Assembly: GCA_013399855.1 (NCBI GenBank)
Contig: VXAY01002132.1
Coordinates: 1,510,752 to 1,574,751 of the forward strand
Reading direction: 5' to 3'
Source: Oxyruncus cristatus
Lineage: Eukaryota > Chordata > Aves > Passeriformes > Cotingidae
Length of the DNA stretch: 64,000 nucleotides
Shown here one piece after another: positions 1 through 12,510 of the stretch; position 1 is the stretch's first letter; each line of letters begins with the position of its first letter. A program made the position numbers and the translations under genes. Under the pieces are notes generated by a model that saw only the letters and a program-made list of their open reading frames with translations, had not been told where the DNA came from and made no database searches.

Positions 1-1311
1 TGCCTGTGTTCATGTTTCTGTTCTCTTTTGATAAGCTGTATGAGCAACAAAAATATGGCACAAGCGACTTTTCTACAGCAACTTGTATCAAAAAATACAA
101 TTCTGTTGTGCTAGATGTTGTTAGCACATTGATAACAACTGTCTAATAAGGATGTTATGCACAAATTAAAAAGCAAAGCTTTCAACACACTTTTTGAGGA
201 CCAAACAACTAATGACTTGCCACAAATTACTATTTTCAACACACAAGATTTATCTTGTTTACCAAGAAGTTTGGTAAAACACAAACAGAGTCCTGACCTC
301 CAAGTACCTCTATAGCTGTAATTTTTTTTCATTTGGAGGGGGAAAAACCCCTCCTGAAACTAAAAAGAGAGCAATGCTCAGTGGATAATTCTGACAGCCT
401 TTCCAGCTACTGTCTCCTCTGTCTTAATCCCACCTAATTTAGGACCAATTCTCCATCCTCCAAGTTTTACTGGTGCTCCTCAGTGCAGACTCAGCTCAAC
501 TGGAAATCAGCAGAATGCTTCCAACCCAGTTCCAGTGTACAAGCTTTGCAAGTTCTCCAGCTATTTTCCACTTCTTAACCCTCATTTAAATATACTTAGG
601 CATAACATTACTTAAGACTCCTAGAACTGCAGCGTCGATGCTGTAAAATGTTCCACCCTGGCATCTTTTCAAAGGATTTGATGAGAGGCAAATCTACCAA
701 CATAAGTTCAGTATTTTCTGTTTCAGAGCAGGAGGGAAATAAAAATACACTAGAAATGGACTTGCCCCAAGAATCAGTAACAACTCAGCTATTATAAAAA
801 CCAGGCATGGGCACTATGATTTGCAGGGCTTTAGCTAATCTATGCCAGCAATAAATACAATTAATGATTAAGACACCCAGACCAGATGTTTTTGTATGCA
901 AGTTTTTTTTTTTCAAACACTTTTTGATTATTTTGAATCACTAGTACGTTAATTTGTTCCTAGCAGCAATCAAGTAGCTTACCTCCTTCCCCAAACTGTA
1001 CCTATATCCAAAACTTTATGCCTCATAACTGACGTCTATTGACCTGCCCCACAATGAAGCACCAGTTAGAAGTTGCCACACCCTTTAAAAAAAGATGGGT
1101 GCCTGAGCTCAGACTTTCCCAATTATTGTGCACTTCAGGAGTAAATTGTCTTCAATGGTTAGAAAGGAGAATTCACTAGGAAATTTACCCCTCTACAAGT
1201 TAACCAGCTACTAAGTTTGTTAGGACACTACCAAAGTTCATTCCTACACTCCCCAGTTGATGAGCTTTAACAGTATCATTCAATGGTGACAGCAGTAAGA
1301 GAACTACTCAC
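1..1311 (-). other. CREBBP: CREBBP intron 5 (partial)
   Basis: This is AT-rich unique intron sequence starting at the GTGAGT donor of exon 5 (1306-1311) and cut by the window edge. I see no repeat family, RNA gene or further exon in it. A TGACGTCT near 1030 resembles a cAMP-response element but is a single short word. Confidence 0.8.
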
Positions 1312-1425
1312 GTTGTTGGTTTCTTTTGTCACTGGCATTTTTCAGAGGAAGGCACACAGGACAGTCGTGCCGGGTACAATTCTTCCAGTGGGAGATGATT
1401 TGTCTTGAAGACGCACAATGAGCAA
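1312..1425 (-). CDS. CREBBP: CREBBP exon 5 (second half of TAZ1 zinc domain)
   Basis: This 114-bp coding exon completes the TAZ1 (CH1) domain of CBP, the fold that binds transactivation domains such as those of HIF-1alpha, CITED2 and STAT2. The minus strand has an acceptor CAG just above 1425 and a GTGAGT donor at 1306-1311. The exon enters in phase 1 (the split Val codon from exon 4) and leaves after one base of the next codon. It reads [17 protein letters not shown] and then TRHDCPVC, a near-perfect match to vertebrate CBP. The zinc ligands seen are C412, H421, C425, C430 and C433 in the numbering of this protein. The tail [11 protein letters not shown] is also CBP-like. Length and phase equal human exon 5 as I recall it. 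The identification is essentially certain. The next exon lies outside the window. Confidence 0.97.
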
Positions 1426-1928
1426 CTGCAGCAAGGAAAAGCAATGGAGTTAAGGTCGCTGTTAACCAGGTTAACTGGTTTTCAATTAACTCAATCTCAT
1501 TTTTAAGAGTAATTCTATTCTTTCTCCTTCACAGGCAACACTGTGCATATAACTAAACACAGCTAAACACAACTAAAATTTTCGGGATGAGTCACGAAAA
1601 CAATGAAAGAAACTAGTACTAAAATCTAAGACAAAGATGTGGTGAATAGTACACCCTCTTTATACAACAGATGAGAGGAAAAAGATGCTTGCAAGTCTAC
1701 CCTGGTACTATCCTTCCCGTAAAAGGCAAATATTGCACTGTGTTCTTTTAAACTGAGATGGGAAGTGGAAACCAGGCAAAGGGAACAGCTGTTTAATTCC
1801 AGCACCAGTTTCGACACTCGTTTATGCCAGATATGGGAACGCTCTTGACAAGAAGAGAAATGCTGGTTACAAACACACCAGAAACCTTACACAGCCCGTG
1901 TGCAGTGGCCTCAGCCCCGGGCCCTCAC
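1426..1928 (-). other. CREBBP: CREBBP intron 4 (503 bp)
   Basis: This short phase-1 intron splits the TAZ1 domain between C407 and C412. It has a GTGAGG donor at 1923-1928 and an acceptor TGCTGCAG just above 1425. It holds no recognisable repeat or RNA gene. Confidence 0.9.
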
Positions 1929-2178
1929 CTTGGCAGGCCTTCCCAGCCTGGCAGTGCGTCATGTGGTTGAGGACGTTCTTCATGGTGCGGCAGTGCGGGA
2001 GGGCGCAGGCCCGCACCTCGCCGTTGGCCTGCTCGCGCCGCTGACACTTGTGGGCGTGGAGCAGCAAAACCAGCTGCTGCTGGATCAGTTTGCGCTTCTC
2101 CGGGTCCGCCGTCGGCCCAGTGCCCATGGCCTGCGTCGGGACGATCCCCACCTGCTGCACCTGGGTTTGCATCTGGGA
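1929..2178 (-). CDS. CREBBP: CREBBP exon 4 (first half of TAZ1 zinc domain)
   Basis: This 250-bp exon encodes residues 326-408 plus one base of 409. It starts [16 protein letters not shown] and runs into the TAZ1 helices ([20 protein letters not shown], then [15 protein letters not shown]). Zinc ligands present are H366, C370, C383, C388, H397, C401 and C407. The acceptor is CTCTCTCAG on the minus strand (AG at 2179-2180), with a pyrimidine tract and a plausible TGCTGAAC branch site. The donor GTGAGG occupies 1923-1928. Human exon 4 is 241 bp as I recall; the extra 9 bp fall at QVQQ, where human has a single Ser, so three residues are added without a frame change. A CR1 element in the opposite orientation begins about 70 bp upstream of the acceptor. 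Confidence 0.97.
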
Positions 2179-2249
2179 CTGAGAGAGCAGAGAGTTCAGC
2201 ATCCCCCCTGCGAGTCACGATTCCGACCTTCACCTTGTGTAATAATTGT

Positions 2250-2578
2250 GGTCTACAACTTCCTCTTGAGGGGGGAAGGAGGGGCAGGCACTGATCTGTG
2301 GGGACCAGGGACAGGAGCCCAGGGTACTGAAGTTGTCTCAGGGGAGGGTCATGTTGGATATCAGGGAAAGGTTCTTCCCCCAGAGGGTGTTTGGGCACTG
2401 AACAGGCTCCCCAGAGTGGGCACAGCACCAAGGCTGCCAGAGCTCAAGCAGCATTTGGACAATGCTCTCAGGAACAGGGTGTGACTCTTGGGGATGGTCT
2501 TGTGCAGGCCCAGAAATTGGATTTGATGACCCTTGTGGATCCCTTCCAACTCAACATATTCTGTGTTTCTGTGAGTAT
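2250..2578 (+). mobile_element. CR1 LINE 3' fragment
   Basis: This is the 3' end of an avian CR1 non-LTR retrotransposon in plus orientation, antisense to CREBBP. It runs from GTCTACAACTTCCTC through TTGGATATCAGGGAAAGG and ACAGGCTCCCCAGAGTGG to TCCCTTCCAACTCA. The tail ATTCTGTGTTTCTGTGAG is a decayed form of the CR1 terminal repeat. It is 5'-truncated, as is usual for CR1, and lies about 70 bp from the exon 4 acceptor. Confidence 0.9.
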
Positions 2579-2779
2579 CACAAGACTGTTCACTAGGCTA
2601 CGAGGATTATTACACCACTCCCTTAGCATTCTCAAACTTTTCTGTTCTAATCCTGGAACAATGTATGGAGAGGTTCCTCTGTTAAAACATTTACAAACAA
2701 GAGTTTAAAACACAAGCCATTCAAAACCTTCTCGTTATTGGACAGACCATAATTCCAACAGGAATAAGCTCTTACCACA

Positions 2780-2840
2780 CCTGGAGGTGGAATTCTTTAA
2801 GGTACTTGCAACCCAAACCATTCTATGATCCTATGAATTC
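2780..2840 (+). mobile_element. CR1 LINE, short 3' fragment
   Basis: CTGGAGGTGGAATTCTTTAA followed by ACCCAAACCATTCTATGATC is the last 60 bp or so of a CR1 in plus orientation. It is heavily truncated and independent of the copy 200 bp to its left. Confidence 0.75.
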
Positions 2841-5800
2841 AAGCCTGTTTAGTATTATATTTTCGTATTACAGGTTTTATATACTTAAATCTTTGTTTCT
2901 CATCCCTAACAGAAAGAGGAGTCCAATGGGAGAAAACAGTCAGATTTCTGTGATTGTCTCTATATAATTACAACAAAAGGTAGAGCTGATTTTCCAAGCA
3001 TAAATTAGTCTTTTGTCTCACAAGTGAGTGCTGATACTCCTTTCAAAAAGAAAATTCCCTGGGTAAGCTGTACATGGTTTTCTCCTGGAAAGAGTCACCT
3101 AAATCTGGGTTGCATTAGGGCTGCTGAAGTGAATCAGAGTTAACTACAGGGTGATGCTGGGATGTATCAGCTTGTAAAATCCAATGTTTTACTTCCAGTA
3201 TCCATTCTTTATGGACACACTTCTGTACCAAGGCCTGAGCTCTGCCTGACAGCTGCAAACCCACAGAGATCTTCAGTCTAAGGCACAGCTCATAACAGTG
3301 CAGAAGAGAAACAGCCTCCTTAACATTTCATTTCTCCAGCACAGATTTAGCACCTTTTTCTACCTTCCTGGACACAAATGTAGAAACCTGATTTTCAAAA
3401 TTAAGCACATCCACAGTCTGCAATGTCTCTCCTAGCAGGGGCAGATATGGGACTGCAAAACCACTTAAATCCCTGGGATTTGCAGCCTGAATTAATCTCA
3501 TGGACAAACATAAAACTACCCCAAGAATCACTTTGATTATGCCCTGTGAAAATAGGTTAACACAGAAAAGTTACCTAAGGAAAATCAGCCATTAAAAGCA
3601 CTTATAAATAGAATACAGGAAGAATAGGATTATACTGGGGAGGTAACAGAGGAAATAGTTCAGTGCTGACCACTACTGACCAAAGCCTGTGTACTACATT
3701 TAAGGAAAATCACGTTAAAGTGACAGAATACAACATTTGTAGCCCATTCTACTTCTGACCTTTGAGAAGGAACTCCCCAGAAAATTCCACAGCCTAACAG
3801 CAGCAATCTTATTTTTTTTTTTGGTGAACAAAAGGTTCCCTGGCACAAGTTGTCACTACTCCAGCAACAAGCTTTGTCCCTGCACATCAGCTTTTGAAGA
3901 GTTTGGCTTTTCTTCTGGAGAATGAAGCACAAAAGATCAAGAAGAAAACACCATGGCTGGTACTTGATGGAGGAGGATGGGGATTCTGCCACTTGACAAT
4001 GATTATAGTAAGTCTTAAACAAAGAGGAATTGCTGAATCTGTTTGTCTTGGCCTTGCCAAGAAAAGAAAAAGAGCAACAAAAGGACAAAGGTTGAATGAA
4101 GTAAACCCAGCCACTTCTGTTTCCAGTGCACACAGCTGCAATTCAGTCTTCCATTTCTCCTGTGAACATATCCACAGAGCAGACAGGTTTTGCTGAAACA
4201 ATTCTTGGGTCACAAATAGGAAGCAATTAGTTCAGTCAATCTGCAAAAAAATACAGAGACCATGCCAAAGAAAATCTTATTGGAAGTGGTGTTTTCATCC
4301 CAGTCAAAGAATTGTTTCCCAAGCCAAGTTCTCCTTTTGTTACTACCCTACCAGTTAATAGACACAGCTACAGCTGTATCAGCACAGATGCCCTGACCCA
4401 CAAGGGTTTCTTGAAGAGTGACTAATGAAAAAGCAGAATTACAGAGTATCAGTGGATTGAAGAACAAGCAATCTGAGTCCAGATGAGAGTGTCTGCACGT
4501 AGACACAACCCCCCCTCAGAATATTGCCTATCTTACTTCCCGGGACTGCTGACTGTTTGAAGAGGTTGATCTCTCCCCTGCTAGTCTGCCTTCCAAGAAC
4601 AGTGGTGTGCAGGACCAGTTCATAACTGAAGACCTGCCAGGGCCCCACAGTCACACCAAAAGGACAGGAATCATTCCACTCCGGAACGAGCAGGAGGCTT
4701 CTTTTTGCTTCACCTGAACAACCAACAGTTTTCTTGCTGAAGCAGCAAGCTCAGACACTTCTGCTCCCAAAATTAAAATAAATCTTTCAGTGGTCAGATA
4801 CATGAGATAAAAAAAGGTAAGTTTTGTTTCTCTTGCCACTAGCTGAGCTCCATCATCAATAGAACAAATGGATCAGGGATTGCCAGCCTGCTAAAACCTC
4901 TGACAGAGATGGGAGATTCATTACCCAATTTTATAGAAACAGAGTAATACACATTTCTATAGGGTAACACAGTCATTAAGACCCTCTAAAATTATGGATA
5001 CTCCACATTCCCATAGGAAGATGGTTCTGCCCTGTCCCTATCCTGAAGGGCAAAAACTTCCCGCACGTCTAGGCAGCACGGATGCACTAGTATCTCATTT
5101 TTAAGAACTTGGATGGACACAGAGTTCCCTGGTATTTTACTTTACTGAGGTGACCAATTCTCTGTGTTTTGATGCATTTATATTCCAAACCACTCCACAT
5201 TGTCAAGATGGAACACTATGTACCTCTTCTTATAAAAGTAGGCACCAATTCCAGCAGCAGTGGCAATCTTAGAGCAGGTAAACAATGTGATACAGAACTC
5301 TGCCTCAGCCCAGCTTCCATACAGCACTGTGTTTTTAAAACACATTTCCTCTTCTGTAATTTCTTTTTACTTCCATGTTTTTTTCCTTCTCCCTGGTAGA
5401 ACACAACTTTCTGGAATCACTGTATTAGGACACATCATGCGTTTAAAAAACTCCTTTAATTTCTTTTAGACAGGTTTGTAATCAACAGTGGATCTTAGTG
5501 AGGTAATTAAAAATCCACTGTCACAAATTCCACCATCAGGCACCCACAAACCCATGAGGTGAAACACACCCAAACCTCTTCAGTTCCCCTTCAACCACAG
5601 GCTAAAAGTGTGATCCTGAGGGTCCCCTACAGAGAAGGGATAGTGGGCATAAAGTAGATCTACACATGAACTGTAAATCTCAAAGAACATTTCTAATCAG
5701 CAACACTTCTATCTGAATTTAGAGTTCACAGTGTGATCATCTCCTGTCATGTACCCAAATACATTTTCATTAAGATTCAAAAAGTCCTTCCTGCACACAG

Positions 5801-6476
5801 GAATTGCAGGAATGCTCTAATAATTGTTGAACCAGCTCTGAAAACCCAGGAATTCTGTCCCAAAACTGAAGGAGAGCTCAAGCAGCAGCTGTCAGATGGC
5901 ATCAAGAATGAGGCAGTCCCCAGTGCAGTCACTGGATGAACCCAGGCTTTCTCCAATGATGACCAGAGCTCCACTGGGAAAGTAGCACAGAACCAGCTTA
6001 CACTTCTCCATGTGGTTTTTCTGGTTCCACCAGTTACTCTGAACAGGCAAGGTCTGAACAGCCTGATCCTATCCAAAAAGGAAGAATCCTTCTGACACCA
6101 GGAATCCCAAGGTTTGCTTTAGTCCCAGAGGCTGGAGGCTCACACACGCACAAACCAGGCTGAGATGGGCACAAGTACTACAAGCACCAGTGTTTGCATT
6201 TTGTGCCCAAAAACCCTGCAATGCTGCATTTCCTCGCCCAAAGAGCTGGAGGAATCAGAATCTGAGTCTGGATCATGGGCAGAAGACCTCAGAGGAAATG
6301 AGAAAAGGCTTCCTGAACTGGATATGGTCTTGGAAGGTGGTCATGGTCTCTGGAGGGAGAACGACTCAAGTGTCAAGAAATGGTATCAGCCAGTTAACAG
6401 CACCAACCTGAGCCCTGGCAGTGCAAATAAGGAGGTAGGAGATACTCAGCTCCTGAATACAAAGCCAGCATGATCC

Positions 6477-6724
6477 TAGAATCCCTGAATCATTTAGATT
6501 GGAAAAGACCTCCAAGATCAAGTCCAACCTGTGACCGATCACCACCTTGTCAACCAGACCAGAGCACTGAGTGCCATGTCCAGCCATTCCTCAAACACCC
6601 CCAGGGATGGGGACATCACCACCTCCCTGGGCAGCCCCCTCCAATGCCTGATAACCCTTTCCATGAAGAAATTCCTCCTGATCTCAAACCTGAACCTCCC
6701 CTGGAGCAGCTTGAGGCTCTGATC
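6477..6724 (-). mobile_element. CR1 LINE 3' fragment
   Basis: This is a CR1 3' end in minus orientation, the same as CREBBP. It begins with the decayed tail TAGAATCCCTGAATC, then GATTGGAAAAGACCTCCAAG, the internal TCACCACCTCCCTGGGCAGC, and ends near CTTGAGGCTCTGATC. It is 5'-truncated. The reading frame crossing it is not a gene. Confidence 0.9.
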
Positions 6725-9700
6725 TTAATGATCATGAACATGAAGAACATGTTCAGGGCCCAAGATTTATTTCAAAGCTTTGGCACTGACCTGGGTACAA
6801 GCAGAGTTTTCATGTCAGGAGTGAACAGGAATATTTTCATTTTCCAGTGTTCACCTACCACTACGGAGTGTAACTTCCACTTCTGAGGGTTGTGCTGGGG
6901 AGTGACCCTGCAAACCCATGACAACCACAGAGGTGAGAAGGCTCCCATGGTCAGGCCATGTAAGGAACCTGAAGAGCTGGTCCTAGAGAGCCCCCTCAGC
7001 ACACTGGGCTTTTTATTGCTAAAGGAATTTTCTTTTAAAACCAAGCAAAGGTCTCAATACTATGCAGTTATCTCTGCTGGGAATCAAGGCTGGATCAGCA
7101 TCTTTCTTAAGGATACACTTGTGGAGTTTTATCCCCTGGGCTTTCTGATTTGAAGGACCAGCAAATGCCAAAGAAACACACACTGAAAAAGTGTTTCAAA
7201 GTAGCAAACAGGGACAAAATACAGCAATCTTTAGACAAAGTTCAGTTCTCACATACAGGAAATTACCTGAACAAAATATTGAGGGGTCTATACATCCTAC
7301 ATAAATCTTAATATTTTACTGTGGGATAAAACAGACTAAGGAATGATGAACATTAAAAATCCCAAATAGCAAATCCCAAATAGAAAAACGGGTAAGAGGC
7401 AAATGAGAAGTTTGTAAGGGAGGGAAAGCTATGCTGACTATGCAGTACTTCAACTCCTGGAAGAGAGAAAGAAATAACAATGGATATTCTCTATCACGTG
7501 TATTTGCATATGGGGGATGGGAGAGTAGAACATGGACAAGAGTGCTGTGGAAAGAGTAAATCCTCTTTGTCAGCTTTTGCCAGGCTGGCACTGTATTTAT
7601 GGATGATGCAAAAACTAAAATGTTCCAGCATTCAAAGCAAACCACACTCCCAGGATGAACTCCTGCCCAAAGGCAGAAAAGAGATGCCTTCTCTGCTCCC
7701 CAAGTAGTGTTGTTTCTCTGGCACCGAACACTATCTGTTGGATTTGTTTCCAGGCTATTAAGATCCTCTCCTTCAAGAGACCACGGCTAAGCAACGTGGA
7801 CAAGAGCTTTTCCCAGCTGTTCACTGCTGTAAATCAGGAGGGATTTTCTTGAGGAAGAGGAGGAGTGAACATGCCTGTGAACGAAAAACTTTCGGAGAGG
7901 AGGTCAGGGCAGGCACAGGGAAGGTGAGCACAGCTAACAGCAAGCCCACCAGAGATTGGGAGGCTGCTGGAGAGAACAGCAAGCAGACACACAGAGTGAC
8001 TTTGGGGCAACAGCCACAGACCTTTCCCACAGTGAAAGAGAAGGGTGACTGTGCTGCAAGAGAGGAAAAATGACAGAGAGGTTAAGAACGCAGGCCTTCC
8101 TCCCTGGAAGGGCACCAGAGTTAAGTGATTTTTCACAAAGCCTTTTATTTCTGGCTCTGGAATAAAATACCAGTTGTCTATTTTAAGTAGCCTCAGTTCT
8201 ACTTGTTCTAATTAAACCTGGCCTCCCAGTTTAAGAGCTTTCTTCCTCTCTCTCGGAGGTCTGTAGCAAGGCACACCAGAGACATCCTCACCCCCAGCCA
8301 CTTTTCCTCTCTTCTGATCAAAATCTGTTATTACAAAAATCCTAAAGGACATAAAAGGAAACAAAGAACTCAACAAGCTCCTGACGTAGTTTAGTAAGAG
8401 ATGGGGGAAAAAAACCAGGAGAAGATGTGCCGCTCCAATTCTAAGTCAAAACCCAAGGAGAATGATTTCCTTCGCTTCCAAAAAGTAACATTCTCTCAAC
8501 TCCATCTGCTGGTCGTAGGGGTAATTGTGAAACCAGCTGGTGTCTGGAAGCCAAACTTGACCCACTGTGTTCCTAAGTCATGTAGAAATACTAGATATCC
8601 TGGTATGTCCACGAAGGAACCATCCATCACCACCCCTGGAACAGGCAGCACTGCAGGGAGTGCAAAGCTTCAGTGAGTGTGATGGAAAAGTCTAACAGGG
8701 TTCCCTCCACTGACAGCTCATTCTGGAGCCTGCACATTCCAAAAACAGGAGCCTGCTGGCTCCTGAACAGGCTGCACACCGTGCTGAGTGCCCAAGAGCA
8801 GAGCGTGGCTCACTTCCACAGCCCGGGGATTCTGCATGATCTCACCCCAGCAGAGCGCTGCCAGTCCTGCATCGAACCGCTTAAGCGACACTGAATCTCA
8901 ATAACGTGTCACCAAAACTTCCAACAACATCAGAAGCAACATTTCTCCTTTGGAAACAAGCCTTTCACTCAAGATTTCAAGTTGCCCGTTCTGCAAAGAG
9001 AACTGATTCTGTAGCAGTCATACGAATTAAGAGCTAATATGCTCTTTGGATCCACCATTAAAACAAAACAAACAGAAAAATCAATCCATCCTGCTGGCAC
9101 TGAAAATTAATACCTTAATGCTGACCTTTTAATCATTTTAACACCATAAGGTTTGTTCTTCTTTTCTAATTAAAGAGATTAATCCAAATGTGCTTCTCAG
9201 GGTGTAGTGTAAGGTCATGCTTGGAACACAGGCTGCAACGAACTAACACTTCTGAGACCCACTTTATTGGGAAGGGAAGAGAGTGCTGTTCTCAGGAGAG
9301 TGGTAGCCTGAATTTGGATCAAAAAACCCCAAATCCACAGTTGCAGCACATTTGTCCTGGCTGCCAGGGTTATGCCTGCCAGTGGTAAAGCTCCTAGTTA
9401 GTGTTGGGGACAGGGCTGTCACACAACAATTAGAATAAAGGGGGTTAAGAAACTCGCTCATCTTTTACTTTTGCAGCCCACATATAAGGTGTAAGGCTAA
9501 AGACTGAAAGGAGCATTTAAAAAATATCTTGCTTTTCAGGACTCAGGGGTCTTCAGGTAATGGCTGCAGCTTTCTATTTCCTCTTTTGTTATTTAAATCT
9601 CTTCATGGTAACCACAGTGTTCAATGCCATGTTGCAATCTGGTTTCCTGCCTCAGATATGCCACACATCACCAGTGTTTACGTTCACATGGGCTTGTCTC

Positions 9701-12245
9701 TCACATGGAATAGTACTTTTGGGGCCCTTTTATGATAAGAATAGTACAGAGGGCTGGTTTAGCAAGATATGTGGTTTCAATCATCCCACAAAAGACCCCG
9801 GAGGTTTTTATTTTTAAAACACGTAGTTGGTCTTTCATTTGCTGTAGTAGATGGAGCCTGAGCTGATCCTCCATGGGTTCATTTTTGATAGATGCTAACA
9901 TAACAGTCCTGCCTCCCTCAGGGTACAGGACAGGCAGTGTCTCCAGCAGACCATGCACAAGACCAAGTACATTAAATAAACCATCACCTCCAGGGTCCTG
10001 AAACATCCCAGGACACAGAAATGGCAAAGGGATTGCAGCAAGGAAGCATGGCAAGATTGGTCCACCACTGCAGCTCCGCTCTGGGGACCTGCCTCTGTCA
10101 CAAGCTGCTCTTCACAAGTGCTGTTTGGGTCACATTTTAGTTGCCCCATGTGAGAGACAGATGTCACTTCGATGTGTGCTCCTATAACTCATTGAATGCT
10201 ATGAATGTTATTTTACCCTGAGATAATGTCTTAACATACAAACTAAGGTTTAGCAACTCAGAACCTACAAACCTCAGGCTCTGAGTCAGCAGATTCTTCC
10301 AGTCTTACTGTGTTTAAAACCAGGGCAACACATCTTTATCTCAGAGAGGAGCTGGGAAAATTAACTAATCCTGAATGTTAGGCCTGCTCCAGTGCTGGCT
10401 GCCACAGGAAAGACCATTTGGAAAAGACTTGAGTGAAATAAGTTACAACATACACCCGACAATGCCCACAGCCACACACCAAGCAGCAAAAACAGAACTA
10501 AATGTTGACTATGTGCTCTTTCCAAGGGCTTTGTTCATATTGTTCACTGAGTAAAGCAAAGTCCCCGAGGAAGGAACAGCATATGGCCATGGATGTGCTA
10601 TTACCAAATAATTACACTGCCTTACCCACTGCTGCCAAATAAAGGTTAAATTTTAACAAGTGTGACATTTCCTTTTAAATTCTTGGCTTTACAATAAAAA
10701 TGTTTGGATGGAAACTTCAGTTTTTAAAGTTCCACCCCTGCCAGGACCATCATCCCTCTCAGCCACATGTGAGCCATGAGCTGAGACCTTTTGCCTCAAC
10801 AGTGCCAATGCCTTTTGGCTGAAATGGCCATTACTCTCCATACATTGGATATAGGAAGCTTTTGACACCTGAGAAAGAAAGAAAGATGGTTCTGATTGTT
10901 CTCTCAGCTGATGTTTTTAACATTTTAAAGAAACTGCAATCGATACTACTAGGAAAGTTTCCCTTATTTTCCTCTGTCTCTTGGACAAGACGGAAGAGAG
11001 AAAACAGTTTATTTCTCTCCCACCACGAAACAAACCTTGGTGGCAAATGTCCTTTTTACTCCATCTGAATATCTACCATTGCATCTTATACTAATAAGTG
11101 AGTATATTAAAATTTAGGCTTCCCAAAACCTGATATTTAAATAAAAAAGCATAAAAATTGGGCTTCCAGATCACCCAGTCCCTGAGATGAATACAGTACT
11201 TTTGGGGAGACCTGCAGGTTCCTTGCAGAATCAGGACAATAATTCGTTTGCTTCACACCTGATCCAAAATTTTTAAACACAAATTTAGAGTAGTCATGCA
11301 GCAAACTGTCTTTCACAAATATTCTGCACGAGTGCAAGTGGTATTCTGAACGTGGTTTTAAATACGAGTCACCAGCTCCTTTCCATAATCACGAAGAGTA
11401 AATGACAGATGATATTAAACAACCATTTCACAGTGTGACTACAGAAAAACTAGAAGTGATCCTCTGAAATCAGGAGCAAAGAGGAAGTTTACTACATCCT
11501 GTTGCCTCTCATACAGATCCTACTGGTGACAGGCAGGTAGCAAACTCACTAATGGAAGGACAAGCATCGGTTGTGCCAAAAAATAGTAGTTTTTTGATTT
11601 AAACTAAAAAATAGGTAATTTGCATCTTATGGAAGGTTTAACAAGTTTCTATAGTAACTGCTATCATGTATAAGAATATAAGATGCAACATGCTGGGGTT
11701 TCCATAGAAACAACACAAGCAGTTTGATTAATACGCAACATCCTGAGACAAATGGGAATATTTAATTTCACTTTATAAAGAAAACTCGAGTAAACAGAAT
11801 ACTACAAACTTGTAAGGTATCCTAATAAGAACTGTTCTCATAGGCTTGCGAGCTGCAAGTTGTGCACAGTATAAAGTGAGAAGCATGAGGGGTGTTTCCT
11901 ACAGTAGACTCTAAGGATTATGAGGTTCCATTTAGTTTCAGGAAGGGGATGATGCATCCAACACATTCTAATTGAAAAACAGAACTTAAAGACGACATTT
12001 TTATCTGGTTGGAAACTAAACGTACCAGAAAAAATGAAAGGATGCAACGCAATTCTTGTAATAGAACACTGCGATTGCTCAGAAAGTTAAACTACTGCAC
12101 CATAATGTACACAAAGGAACCACGGGGCAATGCTGATGCTTAAATGGGAAGTAATTGGGTAACGCTGCAGAAGTTGGATCACCCAAGAATTCAGAAAGCA
12201 CCACGAAGAGGTAAAAAAACGCTGGAAGCAGCAGGTCCAACTCAC

Positions 12246-12422
12246 CATGTTTGGCACACTGGTGACGGGAGTACTCTTGATGTCGGCAGGAAAGGGAGAC
12301 AGACTATTGGCCATGCCTGGCTTGTTCGGTAACTGAGGGTTCACTCCTGTAGCTCCCATCTGCTGCCCTCCAGTTTGACTGAAAGGCTGCCCAAAGGGAC
12401 TAGTGTTACCTGTCATTCCCAT
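12246..12422 (-). CDS. CREBBP: CREBBP exon 3 (N-terminal disordered linker)
   Basis: This 177-bp exon is in phase 0 at both ends and encodes residues 267-325. It starts MGMTGNTSPFGQPFSQTGG and ends PVTSVPNM. The segment is a Gly/Asn/Pro/Gln/Ser-rich linker between the nuclear-receptor interaction region and TAZ1. It has no catalytic motif and is expected to be disordered. The acceptor TTCTTTTCCAG lies just above 12422, and the donor GTGAGT occupies 12240-12245. The joins K266-M267 and M325-S326 read through cleanly and match CBP, not p300. The length equals the human exon as I recall it. A T-rich tract on the transcribed strand lies 60-90 bp upstream of the acceptor. Confidence 0.97.
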
Positions 12423-12479
12423 CTGGAAAAGAATGAACGAAATGGTCAGAATTGCTGTGATTCCAAAGCAACTTAAGGA

Positions 12480-12510
12480 GAAAAAAAAAAAACAACAACA
12501 AAAAAAAACA
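12480..12510. repeat. A-rich simple tract near the exon 3 acceptor
   Basis: Twelve A, then ACAACAACAAAA-type units, then more A. On the transcribed strand this is a T/GTT-rich tract 58-88 bp upstream of the exon 3 acceptor. It is likely to vary in length. Confidence 0.8.

Larger units (their letters stand above)
2179..12245 (-). other. CREBBP: CREBBP intron 3
   Basis: This 10,067-bp phase-0 intron lies between exons 3 and 4. It holds CR1 pieces at about 2250-2578, 2780-2840 and 6477-6724, listed separately. The rest (about 2.9-6.4 kb and 6.8-12.2 kb) is AT-rich, apparently unique DNA. I recognise no gene or structured RNA there. Small open frames on both strands have no family resemblance and look like chance. 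Confidence 0.85.

Noticed and set aside
1028..1040. CRE-like word TGACGTCT in intron 5
   Set aside because: A single 8-bp word with one mismatch to the palindrome; no supporting context.
1900..2484. Plus-strand open frame of 194 codons opposite exon 4
   Set aside because: It is the antisense shadow of the conserved TAZ1 coding sequence running into a CR1.
11620..11688. Inverted repeat TTGCATCTTAT / ATAAGATGCAA with a 47-bp spacer
   Set aside because: Eleven-base arms at this spacing are expected about once by chance in a window of this size, and the spacer does not pair further.
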